DNA of 64,000 nucleotides from Mesorhizobium sp. dw_380 (GTDB lineage: Bacteria; Pseudomonadota; Alphaproteobacteria; Rhizobiales; Rhizobiaceae), in the NCBI RefSeq assembly GCF_018588885.1, contig NZ_JAFFIW010000011.1, forward strand, positions 1 to 64,000, given 5' to 3'. The notes below the pieces were generated by a model. That model did not search any database, was not told the origin of the DNA, and saw only the letters and a list, made by a program, of their open reading frames with translations. A program made the position numbers and the translations under genes. Below are positions 45,048 to 53,900 of this stretch, piece by piece (the stretch's first letter is position 1; each line of letters starts with the position of its first letter).

Positions 45048-45515
45048 TCAATTCCGCTCGAACGTACCGACCAGTTCGGCCTGCTCCAATATGTGCGGCC
45101 GGGCTTTCTTCATCACCTCGTCGACGGTCGCTTTCCGGTCGAGATTCAATGTCTCCACATCGAGCGCCAGAAGCTTGAAATGGTAGTGATGAAGGCCGTG
45201 CCCAGGTGGCGGCTGGGGGCCATCATAGTGAGGATTGCCGAAATCGTTGATACCGTGCCCCAGGCTTTCCGTCTTGGCGCCCGCGGTCGTGCCCTCGGCC
45301 AGAATGTCGCGTTGCGGGTCGATGTCGTAGATCCCCCAGTGGCGGAACGTGCCTGAAGGCGCGTCGGGGTCCTCGACGACGAGGGCGAAGCTTTTCACGC
45401 CCGCGGGAGCATCTTGCCATTGCAGCGGCGGCGAGAGGTTTTCGCCATCACGGGAATAACGCGGCGGTATCCTCTCTCCATCGGCGAAGGCGGGGCTTCT
45501 CAAAGCGAAGGTCAT
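45048..45515 (-). CDS. YbhB/YbcL-family PEBP-like protein
   Basis: The 155-residue protein belongs to the phosphatidylethanolamine-binding / Raf kinase inhibitor fold. Conserved blocks are SPPLQWQDAPAGVKSFALVV, EDPDAPSGTFRHWGIYDI and HHYHFKLLALD. No signal peptide is present. AGGAGA supports the start. Bacterial members are of unclear function. It converges on the RiPP-like ORF. Confidence 0.9.
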   Translation of the reverse strand: MTFALRSPAFADGERIPPRYSRDGENLSPPLQWQDAPAGVKSFALVVEDPDAPSGTFRHWGIYDIDPQRDILAEGTTAGAKTESLGHGINDFGNPHYDGPQPPPGHGLHHYHFKLLALDVETLNLDRKATVDEVMKKARPHILEQAELVGTFERN

Positions 45516-45592
45516 GACTGGTCTCCTTATCGGTTACTGCGGGGTAGCCGCTGCTTTTTCGCTGCCTGGCAGCGCCTGCCGATAAAGGCGAT

Positions 45593-45838
45593 TCAACCGT
45601 CCGCGCGACGCTTATGGTGCGCGCTTTCCTGGTTCTCGCCCCGGATGATGTTCCTGTCATCGCGATCGGCAATATCCGGCATATCAGGCTTGAGGTCCGC
45701 GCCCTTGCGGAACGCCTCGCGCTCCCTCGCGGACTTCTTCAGATCGCCCTTGGCGTCGAAATCCTTGGCGGCATTCCTGGTGTTTTCGCGTCGTTCCAGG
45801 ATGCGAAGCTGCTGTTCGTGGGTCTTGTTTCCGGCCAT
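45593..45838 (-). CDS. Small hydrophilic stress-type protein
   Basis: The 81-residue protein is highly charged (QQLRILERRENTRNAAKDFD, KKSAREREAFRKGADLKPD) with no hydrophobic core, so it is probably disordered or helical. AGGAGGAAACC precedes the ATG, a strong ribosome site. A perfect EcfG promoter lies 40-65 bp upstream, which suggests general-stress induction. The family is common in rhizobia without known function. Confidence 0.75.
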   Translation of the reverse strand: MAGNKTHEQQLRILERRENTRNAAKDFDAKGDLKKSAREREAFRKGADLKPDMPDIADRDDRNIIRGENQESAHHKRRADG

Positions 45839-45877
45839 GGTTTCCTCCTCATCGGAGCCTATCGTCGTCTTTCGTGG

Positions 45878-45902
45878 AACGATCGGGTGGGGCGAATGTT
45901 CC
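45878..45902 (-). promoter_or_regulatory. EcfG-type promoter, partly bidirectional
   Basis: On the minus strand GGAAC-N16-CGTT is perfect and points at the 81-residue gene. The plus strand of the same segment reads GGAAC-N16-TGTT, so it may also fire toward the DUF2267 gene. Confidence 0.65.
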
Positions 45903-46029
45903 GTGCCGGTGCATCCGCTGCGGGACCGGTCCGCCGAACTTCACCAATCATCGAAAGAAGGAAACAATCCGAGCGGTCACGTGTTCTATCGGCAGCGGGC
46001 GTGTGGGCGTTCTTTGTCTGGAGGCGATG

Positions 46030-46467
46030 ATGACTGCAACCGGCCTCGATGTTTTCGACAAGACAGTGCAGACCACCAATGTCTGGCTCAACGAGATCAT
46101 GGATGATCTCGGCCCCGACCGGCAGTTCGCATGGCACGTGCTTGGCGTGGTCCTGCGCGCCTTGCGCGACAGGCTGCCCGCCGAACTGGGAGCCAATCTC
46201 GGTGCGGAGCTGCCGCTCCTGATCAGGGGCGCATATTACGATCAGTATCAGCCGTCCGATGTGCCGAACCGGGATCGCTCGGTCGAGGAATTTGTCCATC
46301 GCATCGCGGAAGCGCTGAAATCCGGACGGCCCGTGGACGCTGGCGAGGCGACAAGAACGGTGTTCAAGACGCTTGCCCATCATGTCGATCTTGGCCAGTC
46401 GGCGAAAGTGCGCGACGCCTTGCCGAAAGGCGTTCAGGCGCTGTGGCCCGACGGCATCGGCGCATAG
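46030..46467 (+). CDS. DUF2267 protein
   Basis: The 145-residue protein matches DUF2267: WLNEIMDDLGPDRQFAWHVL, VVLRALRDRLPAELGANLGA and LPLLIRGAYYDQY. No signal peptide or helix is seen. The second of two adjacent ATGs was chosen because GGAG is better spaced. DUF2267 genes are often stress-induced in alphaproteobacteria, which agrees with the nearby EcfG-like site. Confidence 0.88.
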   Translation: MTATGLDVFDKTVQTTNVWLNEIMDDLGPDRQFAWHVLGVVLRALRDRLPAELGANLGAELPLLIRGAYYDQYQPSDVPNRDRSVEEFVHRIAEALKSGRPVDAGEATRTVFKTLAHHVDLGQSAKVRDALPKGVQALWPDGIGA

Positions 46468-46630
46468 GTGCTGCGTAGCGGCACTCGAACCGCGCGCAAG
46501 ACCGAGGTGTCGCTCACGCGGCTCCTCAATGCCAGTTGGTGTGTTTTTTCCGTCGAACAGGGAACCGATGGGCGCAAGCCCAGTTCGGTCAAGAGGCCTG
46601 TCGCGTCGCACGGCCCGTGGAGAACCTGCC

Positions 46631-47740
46631 ATGAACAGCGGTGTCGAAACGATCCGGGTAGCAATCGGGGCACCGTTGTCGGGAAGCGGGGAGGTACTCG
46701 GTGTCGAGATGGCGGAGGCGGTCGAACTCGCGGTCGAAGAGCAGAATGCGAGCGGCGGCATAGCAGGCTTTGCCATTGCCGCCGAGAAAGCGGACGACCA
46801 GGGATCGATCGAGACAGGGCGGCAAGTCGCTGACGACTTTTGCGGACGACCGGATGTGCTTGGTGTGGTCGGTCACTACAACAGCAACGTCACCCTGACC
46901 GCGGCGGAGATTTATGCCGCCCACAATCTTGCGATGATCACGCCCATCGCTTCGGATGCGGCGCTCACCGAGCGCGCGCTGCCGAACGTCTTTCGCTTCA
47001 CCAATCGTGACGATCAGACCGGAGCGGCCATTGCGCGCCATCTCTACGACGTCCTGGGCAAGCGCCGAGCCGTTCTGGTCGAGACGGAAACAATGTACGG
47101 CCACAGCATGGGTAGCGCATTCTCGCGGGCATTTCTGTCGCTTGGAGGACGCATTGCGGAGCGGCGCACCGTCAGGGAAGGAAGCCGCCATTTCGACCCG
47201 CTGGTGGCGTCCTTGCGGGCGAACTTCGATTTCTTGTTCTATGGTGGAAGCTTCGAGGGCGCTTACATCTTGAAAGCGATGCGCCACGCGGGCCTCGGCC
47301 AGCTTTTTGCCAGTGGCGACGGCTGCTGGGACACCACGAATTTCCTCGAACCGGCGGGAGACGCCGCGACCGCGGGGGAAGGTGTCCTCGTGCTCTCGGC
47401 CACGCCGGAGCTGGGCAGGGTCGCTGGTTCGAGCGAATTCGCGGCGCGCTACATGGCCCGCTTTGGGCCGATCGGAAACTATGCCGTGAATTCCTATGAT
47501 GCAGCCCGCGTTTTGATCGCAGCGATAAAAGATGCCGTCGACGGCGCCAAACGATATCCCGACCGAAGCGGTGTGGTGGCAGCGATGCGCAATCTCCACT
47601 TCAGGGGTATCGCCTATAGCGATCCCGTGGAGTGGGACGAAAAAGGCGACAATCTGGCCGCCGTCACCGCGCTCAATGTCGTGGAGAACGGCCGGTTCCG
47701 ACAGGTTGCCGAAATCCCGCGGACGGGCCGCGTCGCATGA
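46631..47740 (+). CDS. Periplasmic-binding-like protein (LivJ family) without signal peptide
   Basis: The 369-residue protein has the type 1 periplasmic-binding fold of branched-chain amino acid receptors: VAIGAPLSGSGEVLGVEMAE, GVVGHYNSNVTLTAAEIYAA and NYAVNSYDAARVLIAAIKDA. GGAGAA lies seven bases before the ATG. The ORF upstream of it is a shadow of DUF2267 and holds no signal. No ABC transporter genes accompany it. It may be a cytoplasmic sensor, like NasS, or use an undetected start. Confidence 0.82.
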   Translation: MNSGVETIRVAIGAPLSGSGEVLGVEMAEAVELAVEEQNASGGIAGFAIAAEKADDQGSIETGRQVADDFCGRPDVLGVVGHYNSNVTLTAAEIYAAHNLAMITPIASDAALTERALPNVFRFTNRDDQTGAAIARHLYDVLGKRRAVLVETETMYGHSMGSAFSRAFLSLGGRIAERRTVREGSRHFDPLVASLRANFDFLFYGGSFEGAYILKAMRHAGLGQLFASGDGCWDTTNFLEPAGDAATAGEGVLVLSATPELGRVAGSSEFAARYMARFGPIGNYAVNSYDAARVLIAAIKDAVDGAKRYPDRSGVVAAMRNLHFRGIAYSDPVEWDEKGDNLAAVTALNVVENGRFRQVAEIPRTGRVA

Positions 47741-47785
47741 GATCCGCATCTTCAGCTTGTGTTCGGCGCCCGCCCAGGTGGCGGT

Positions 47786-49135
47786 CTATTTTTCCCGCAT
47801 CGCTCGGTGGAAGTTCTGCATGATCGGTTCGGCAAGGTAAGAAAGCACGGTGCGAGCACCTGTTCGGATCATCGTTTCGCTCGACATGCCGGGCAGCAGC
47901 TTACGCCCCTCCAGCTTTGCGAGTTCGCTCTTGTCGATCAGCACGGTCGCGGCGAAATACGGTGCCCCGCTGCGCTCCTCCACCATGCGGTCAGCCGACA
48001 CGATCTCCACCACGCCTTCGAGCGGCGGCAGGTTGTAACGGGCAAAAGCGGGGAAGCTGACGCGCGCCGGCTGTCCGGGGGCGATCGTCTCGACATCCTC
48101 TGGTTTGACCATGGCTTCGACCACGAGTTGTTGTCCGAGCGGCACGATTGTCATCAGCGTGTCGCCGGGTTTCACGACGCCGCCGGCCGTATGGACCTTG
48201 AGGTCCATGACGATGCCGTCAACAGGGGCGACGATACTGGTGCGGGTAAGCACGTCCTTGGCCGAGCGTTCCCCCTGTCTAAGATCGAACAGCTCCGCCT
48301 CGACCTTGCTCAACTCATCGACGGCATCGTTCAGCCGCACCGTGTCGAGGTTCAGGATTTGCATGTCGATCTCGGCCATGGCGCTCCTGGCACGGGCGAT
48401 GGAAGCGACATTGGTGGCGCGCTGGCCCTCGATCTCCCGCTGTTGTCGCCTGAGCGACAGCGACCGCTCGCGGGTGGTCAGTCCCTTCTCGAGCAGACCT
48501 TCCAGGTCCTTGGTTTCACCCTCGATCGCTACGATCTGCTTGTCCTCGGTGGCGATAAGATCCTCCAGTCCCTTTGTCTCGTCTTCGGTCTGGTGACGGC
48601 GCTGGCTGAGAATGTCCCGTTCGTCCGTCAAGTTGTGGCGCTTGGCCGCGAACACGTCACGCTGTGCGGCCACCGCGTCCCTTACCGCGGTGGCGGGATT
48701 TGCCAGCAAGGCCGGATCGAAGGCGATCTCGGCCTTGCCGTCGCGCTCTGCCCTGAGACGAGCGGCCAATGCCTCACGCGTTGCTATGCGGTTCTGGACC
48801 AGGTCCAACTGCGCCTTTGCCTGCGTGTCGTCGAGCCGGACGAGGATCTTGCCCGCCTTGACGATATCGCCGTTGGCGGCGTTCAACTCCGCGATGATGC
48901 CGCCCTCGAGATGCTGGATGAGCTTGCGATCACCGGCGACCTTGATGACGCCCGGTGCCACCGCGGCGCTGTCCAACGGCGCCAGCGCCGCCCAGCCTCC
49001 GGCCACGCCGAAGAACAGGAATATGATCGCGTATCCGGTGAGCGTCACTCCTGCGAGACGCAGCGGCACCGGTTGCAGCAGGGAGGGCGGCGGCAGGGGT
49101 AACGGCACGACGTTCAATTCCGGGGAACGGCTCAT
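47786..49135 (-). CDS. Type I secretion membrane fusion protein (HlyD family)
   Basis: The 449-residue protein has one N-terminal helix (GYAIIFLFFGVAGGWAALAP), a biotinyl-lipoyl-like segment (GVIKVAGDRKLIQHLEGGII), a long coiled coil (LIATEDKQIVAIEGETKDLE) and a C-terminal barrel (VDGIVMDLKVHTAGGVVKPG). It links the inner-membrane ABC exporter to a TolC-type channel. Its start overlaps the stop of the ABC gene (ATGA). The outer-membrane component is not in the window. Confidence 0.92.
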   Translation of the reverse strand: MSRSPELNVVPLPLPPPSLLQPVPLRLAGVTLTGYAIIFLFFGVAGGWAALAPLDSAAVAPGVIKVAGDRKLIQHLEGGIIAELNAANGDIVKAGKILVRLDDTQAKAQLDLVQNRIATREALAARLRAERDGKAEIAFDPALLANPATAVRDAVAAQRDVFAAKRHNLTDERDILSQRRHQTEDETKGLEDLIATEDKQIVAIEGETKDLEGLLEKGLTTRERSLSLRRQQREIEGQRATNVASIARARSAMAEIDMQILNLDTVRLNDAVDELSKVEAELFDLRQGERSAKDVLTRTSIVAPVDGIVMDLKVHTAGGVVKPGDTLMTIVPLGQQLVVEAMVKPEDVETIAPGQPARVSFPAFARYNLPPLEGVVEIVSADRMVEERSGAPYFAATVLIDKSELAKLEGRKLLPGMSSETMIRTGARTVLSYLAEPIMQNFHRAMREK

Positions 49136-50904
49136 GCTTCTTTGGCCTCTTTGATTTCCTTGACCACCTCGAGGGTTGGCAACTGTGCCGTCTTTGGCAT
49201 ATGGGTCACCTTGCTGGCGCGATTGGCGAGTTCGTTGAAGACGGCGTCGCGCGGCCCGAAGAGGTCTTGCTGGCCCCGGTTGAGCAGCAATATCTTGTCG
49301 ACTTTCTCCATAATGTTCGGCCGGTGGGCGATCAGGATAATGGTCGTGCCCGCCGCCTTGACCGTGCCGAGGGCTGCGATCAATGCTTCCTCCCCCTCGC
49401 GGTCGAGATTGGAATTGGGTTCGTCCAGGATAAGGAGTGCCGGGTCGCCGTAGAGTGCCCGCGCCAACCCGATGCGCTGGCGCTGCCCGCCTGACAGTGC
49501 CGCGCCAGATTCGCCGATTTCAGTGCTGTAACCCTTCGGCAGCCCCTTGATCAGCTCGTGAACTCCCGCCAACTGCGCGGCCTCGACCACCTTGTTGAAG
49601 ACAGCTGGGCTGAGCGTCGTGAAGCGGCAGATGTTTTCGGAGACGGTGCCGGCGAAGAGCTCGATGTCCTGCGGCAAGTAACCGACATATTTTCCGCGGT
49701 CCTCCGATGCCCATTCGGCGACGCTCATGCCGTCCAGCAAAGCGCGACCGCCGGACGGGCGCCAAGTGCCGGCCAGTATTCGCGCCAGGCTCGTCTTGCC
49801 GGCCCCGCTCGGACCGATCAAAGCCATCGCTTCACCCGGTTTGAGCTGAAAGCTGATTCCCTTCAAGATGTGCTCACCGCCCTGACGGGCGAGGACGATG
49901 TTCTCGGCCTCAAACTTGCCTTTTGGTCGCGGCAATGGCAGGGCCGTTGTGATCTCCGGGTGCTGACCGGCGACATTGACAAGCCGCTTGTAAGCCGCGC
50001 GGGCCCCCACCGTCGCCTTCCACGTGGCGATCGCCTGTTCGACCGGGGCCAACGCGCGGCCCATCAGGATTGAGGCGGAGATCATGATACCGCCCGAAGC
50101 CTCATTCTTCACGACTAGATAGGCGCCGAGTCCCAGGATGGCCATCTGGAGACCCTGTCGGAAACTCTTCGCGATGGCCGAGATTGTGCCGCCGCGGTGG
50201 GCGACGAGAATCTGTCCTTTGTTTGCCTCGTCCTGCTGCGCCTTCCAGCCCTCCAACAGCGGCTTCAACATGCCCATCGCCTGGACGACCTCGGCGTTGC
50301 GGATTGCCGCCTCGGCCTGCGTGTACGCCCGCGCCTGGGCGCCCGCGGCCTCCGCGGTCGGCTTCCGTGTGATATATTCATTCAACAGGGCTAGGGCGAA
50401 TAACACGATGCCGCCGCAGAGTGCCAACCAGCCGAGCCACGGGTGCATGAGGAAGATGGCGGCGAAGAAGATCGGTGCCCACGGTGCGTCGATAATCGGG
50501 AAGATGCTCGGGCTTGTGAAGAAGTTCCGCACCTGGTCGAGGTCGCGCAGCGGGCGGGACGTGGCCTGGCCTGGTGTTGCGGCGGCGTATTCCACCGTCG
50601 CGGTCAGGAGAACCGGTGCCAGTCGCACGTTCATCCATGCGCCGACCTTGGCCAGCAAGCGGCCACGCACGATGTCCAAGGCTGACATTGTCGCGAGAGC
50701 TGCCGCCGCTACCAACGATAGCGCTACTAGCGTCTCCAAGCTGTGGCTGCCCAACACGCGGTGATAGACTTGGAGCATGTAGAGTGCCCCTGTCAGCATC
50801 AGTATGTTGATCCCGGCGCTGAACCAGATAAGCGGCCGGATGGCGCGTCTGGCCTCTTTCATCACCGTCTGCAGGGCAGGGAGCTGTTGCCTGGTTTTCA
50901 TCAT
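49132..50904 (-). CDS. Type I secretion ABC transporter (PrtD/HlyB-like)
   Basis: The 590-residue exporter has an N-terminal transmembrane part (LIWFSAGINILMLTGALYML) and a C-terminal ATPase with Walker A GPSGAGKTSLARIL, signature ALSGGQRQRIGLARAL and Walker B LLILDEPNSNLD. It lacks the C39-peptidase-like domain and so resembles PrtD exporters of RTX proteases and adhesins. It follows the large repeat protein gene, its likely substrate, by about 75 bp. Confidence 0.93.
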   Translation of the reverse strand: MMKTRQQLPALQTVMKEARRAIRPLIWFSAGINILMLTGALYMLQVYHRVLGSHSLETLVALSLVAAAALATMSALDIVRGRLLAKVGAWMNVRLAPVLLTATVEYAAATPGQATSRPLRDLDQVRNFFTSPSIFPIIDAPWAPIFFAAIFLMHPWLGWLALCGGIVLFALALLNEYITRKPTAEAAGAQARAYTQAEAAIRNAEVVQAMGMLKPLLEGWKAQQDEANKGQILVAHRGGTISAIAKSFRQGLQMAILGLGAYLVVKNEASGGIMISASILMGRALAPVEQAIATWKATVGARAAYKRLVNVAGQHPEITTALPLPRPKGKFEAENIVLARQGGEHILKGISFQLKPGEAMALIGPSGAGKTSLARILAGTWRPSGGRALLDGMSVAEWASEDRGKYVGYLPQDIELFAGTVSENICRFTTLSPAVFNKVVEAAQLAGVHELIKGLPKGYSTEIGESGAALSGGQRQRIGLARALYGDPALLILDEPNSNLDREGEEALIAALGTVKAAGTTIILIAHRPNIMEKVDKILLLNRGQQDLFGPRDAVFNELANRASKVTHMPKTAQLPTLEVVKEIKEAKEA

Positions 50905-50944
50905 TGTGTCTCGCGGGATGACATCTCGTGCAAGGGATTGCAGT

Positions 50945-50966
50945 GGGGGCAGCCATGGCTGCCCCC
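50945..50966 (-). terminator. Perfect 22-bp palindrome between substrate and exporter genes
   Basis: GGGGGCAGCC, AT, GGCTGCCCCC forms a very stable hairpin 13 bp after the substrate gene stop. No T-run follows, so it may attenuate or protect the upstream message rather than fully terminate. Confidence 0.5.
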
Positions 50967-50978
50967 GTTAGTCAAGTG

Positions 50979-53900
50979 TCAGACGACGTCGACAAGTATG
51001 TGCTGTATCGCCGTCTGGTCCGCGTCCGCGTCCGCCACCTGGAAGGCGAAGTCGAGGTTGGCATCCGGCGTCGTGGTCACGGTCGAGGTGAAGCCGATGT
51101 CCGTGATCTTCAGCACATCGTTGTCGCTGCCGTCGAAGGATACCAGGGTGGTGGTCGAACTGGCGCCACCGTTAGAGCCAGTGGTATTCAGGTTGATCGC
51201 ATTGCCGGTGATCCCGTTGCCCGACTGCATGATCTGGACACCCTGCAGCGCGTAGTGCTCGCTGGCAGCGTTGTAGTCGTTCTGCTCGATGACCACGAGG
51301 CCGTCATTGTTGTCGAGTGTGAACTCGCTGTTGTACGGGGCCGGTACCTGACCTATCCTGAAGATGTCAGTGTTCTCTACGTACATAGCCCGCGTGATCG
51401 CCGGGCCGTCGTCCGCTGTGCCGGCGATGTTGTCGGCACCCTTGTCGAGCAGGTCGAGGATCAGCATCAGGTCCTCGCTGTTGCCGATGCCGTCGAACTT
51501 GATGGCCATTGCGCTGGCGGTCGCCGTCGGGGCAGTAGCCTCGTTCTGGATACCGACGTCGCTGTTGAAGAACCGCAAAGTGAGCAGTTCGCCCTTCTGG
51601 ATCGTGTCACCAGCGACGCCGTTGGTGCTCTGCGTCGCGGATACCCACGTTTCATTGGCGTTGCTGATCATGTCGTGGGTGCCGGTCGGCGTGTTGAACG
51701 AGGTGTCGGTGGATGACCCCTCGCCATTGCTCGTCAAGCCGAACGGGTTGGCTTTGTTGACCAAGTTGCCCGTGAACTGCACGTAGAAGTTTTCGTTAAC
51801 GTTCAGCGTGTTCGGGTCATCGGCCTGCAATTTTTCCAGCACGATCGGCGGGTGTCCGGTATTGCTCGTGGGCACCTTGGACAAGAACTGACTTGTGTGG
51901 ATGATGTCGAAGCTGAAGCCCTCGAGTGGGTCGGTCAGGTTGATAGTGTAGGTGTGGGCGACCTTGTCGAAGACGAGGGTGCCGCCGGCCGTGCCCGTCT
52001 GGGGGCCAGCCGCTGGGTCCTTGTCGTAGGTGAAAGTGAAGTTGAACGTCGCGGAGGTGAGTGTCTCCGACGCAAGCGTCACGTCCGAGGTGAGGAGAGC
52101 CGTCGGTGCCGGGTTCACGCCGCTGACCGTGCCCGTCAACGTGATTGGGCTGAAGTCGGAACCGCCGCCCGTGTAGAACGCGGTCGGGTGAGCATCCGCG
52201 CCGATGTTGTAGCCAAAGGTACCGGAAGCCGTTGCACCGGCCGTGTTAGCCAGGGTTTCGTTCTGGATACCCGCGGTGTCGGGGTCACCGTCGAATGGGT
52301 GCGTGATCGTCGGGCCGTCGTCCCTGATCTGCACCTTGTCGCCGATGGCGATGCTGGTGTCGCTGGTGTCGCCGTCACCATCGACAGTGTGGAGCTTGGC
52401 AAGCAGTGCGCTGTCGAGCATCGTCGTCACGTCGTCGGGATTGGTGCCGTCCGGATGCGCGATGGCGATGTATTGCGCAATGCTGAGGATGCCGCTCGCG
52501 TTGATCGAGATGGCAATGGCGATGGGGTCGCCCGTCGTGTTGCCGTCGTTGCCGACGTCAACCCGGCCGACGACGAGGCCACCACCCTCGACATTGAGCA
52601 GGATGTTGTGGTGGTCGAGAGAATCGAAACCGGAGTCGGCATTGGCGCCGCTGACGCCGAGCGACAGCGTCTGGGTGCCCGGTCCGTCGGTGCCGAAGGT
52701 GGAGTTCGGCGTGACCACGGCGGAAGCGCTGGCCGCCCAGCCGATGGCCGTGCCAAGTGCCGCGAAGGCAGCGGGCAAGGAGATGAGCGTCTGGTCGTTC
52801 GAACTGGCATCGACGCCAGCCGTCTCGTCATGCAGCACCTTGGCCGTGTTCTCCGTCAGGCCGGCCGTCGGGCCGTCGTCCCTGATCTGCACCTTGTCGC
52901 CAATCGCGATGCTGGTGCTGTTGCTGTCGCCGTCGCCGTCGGTCACGGTGACCTTCGCCAGCAGTGCGCTGTCGAGCATCGTCGTCACGTCGTCGGGATT
53001 GGTGCCGTCCGGATGCGCGATGGCGATGTATTGCGCAATGCTGAGGATGCCGCTCGCGTTGATCGAGATGGCAATGGCGATGGGGTCGCCCGTCGTGTTG
53101 CCGTCGTTGCCGACGTCAACCCGGCCGACGACGAGGCCACCACCCTCGACATTGAGCAGGATGTTGTGGTGGTCGAGTGAATCGAAACCGGAATCGGCAT
53201 TGGCGCCGCTAACCCCGAGCGACAGCGTCTGGGTGCCCGGTCCGTCGATGCCGAAGGTGGAGTTCGGCGTGACCACGGCGGAAGCGCTGGCCGCCCAGCC
53301 GATGGCCGTGCCAAGTGCCGCGAAGGCAGCGGGCAAGGAGATGAGCGTCTGGTCGTTCGAACTGGCATCGACGCCGGAGGTCTCGTCATGCAGTACCCCA
53401 GCCCCATTCTCTGTCAGGCCGGCCGTCGGGCCGTCGTCCCTGATCTGCACCTTGTCGCCAATCGCGATGCTGGTGCTGTTGCTGTCGCCGTCGCCGTCGG
53501 TCACGGTGACCTTCGCCAGCAAGGCGCTGTCGAGCATCGTTGTCACGTCGTCGGGATTGTTGCCGTCCGGATGCGCGATGGCGATGTATTGCGCAATGCT
53601 GAGGATGCCGCTCGCGTTGATCGAGATGGCAATGGCGATGGGGTCGCCCGTCGTGTTGCCGTCGTTGCCGACGTCAACCCGGCCGACGACGAGGCCACCA
53701 CCCTCGACATTGAGCAGGATGTTGTGGTGGTCGAGAGAATCGAAACCGGAGTCGGCATTGGCGCCGCTGACGCCGAGCGACAGCGTCTGGGTGCCCGGTC
53801 CGTCGGTGCCGAAGGTGGAGTTCGGCGTGACCACGGCGGAAGCGCTGGCCGCCCAGCCGATGGCCGTGCCAAGTGCCGCGAAGGCAGCGGGCAAGGAGAT

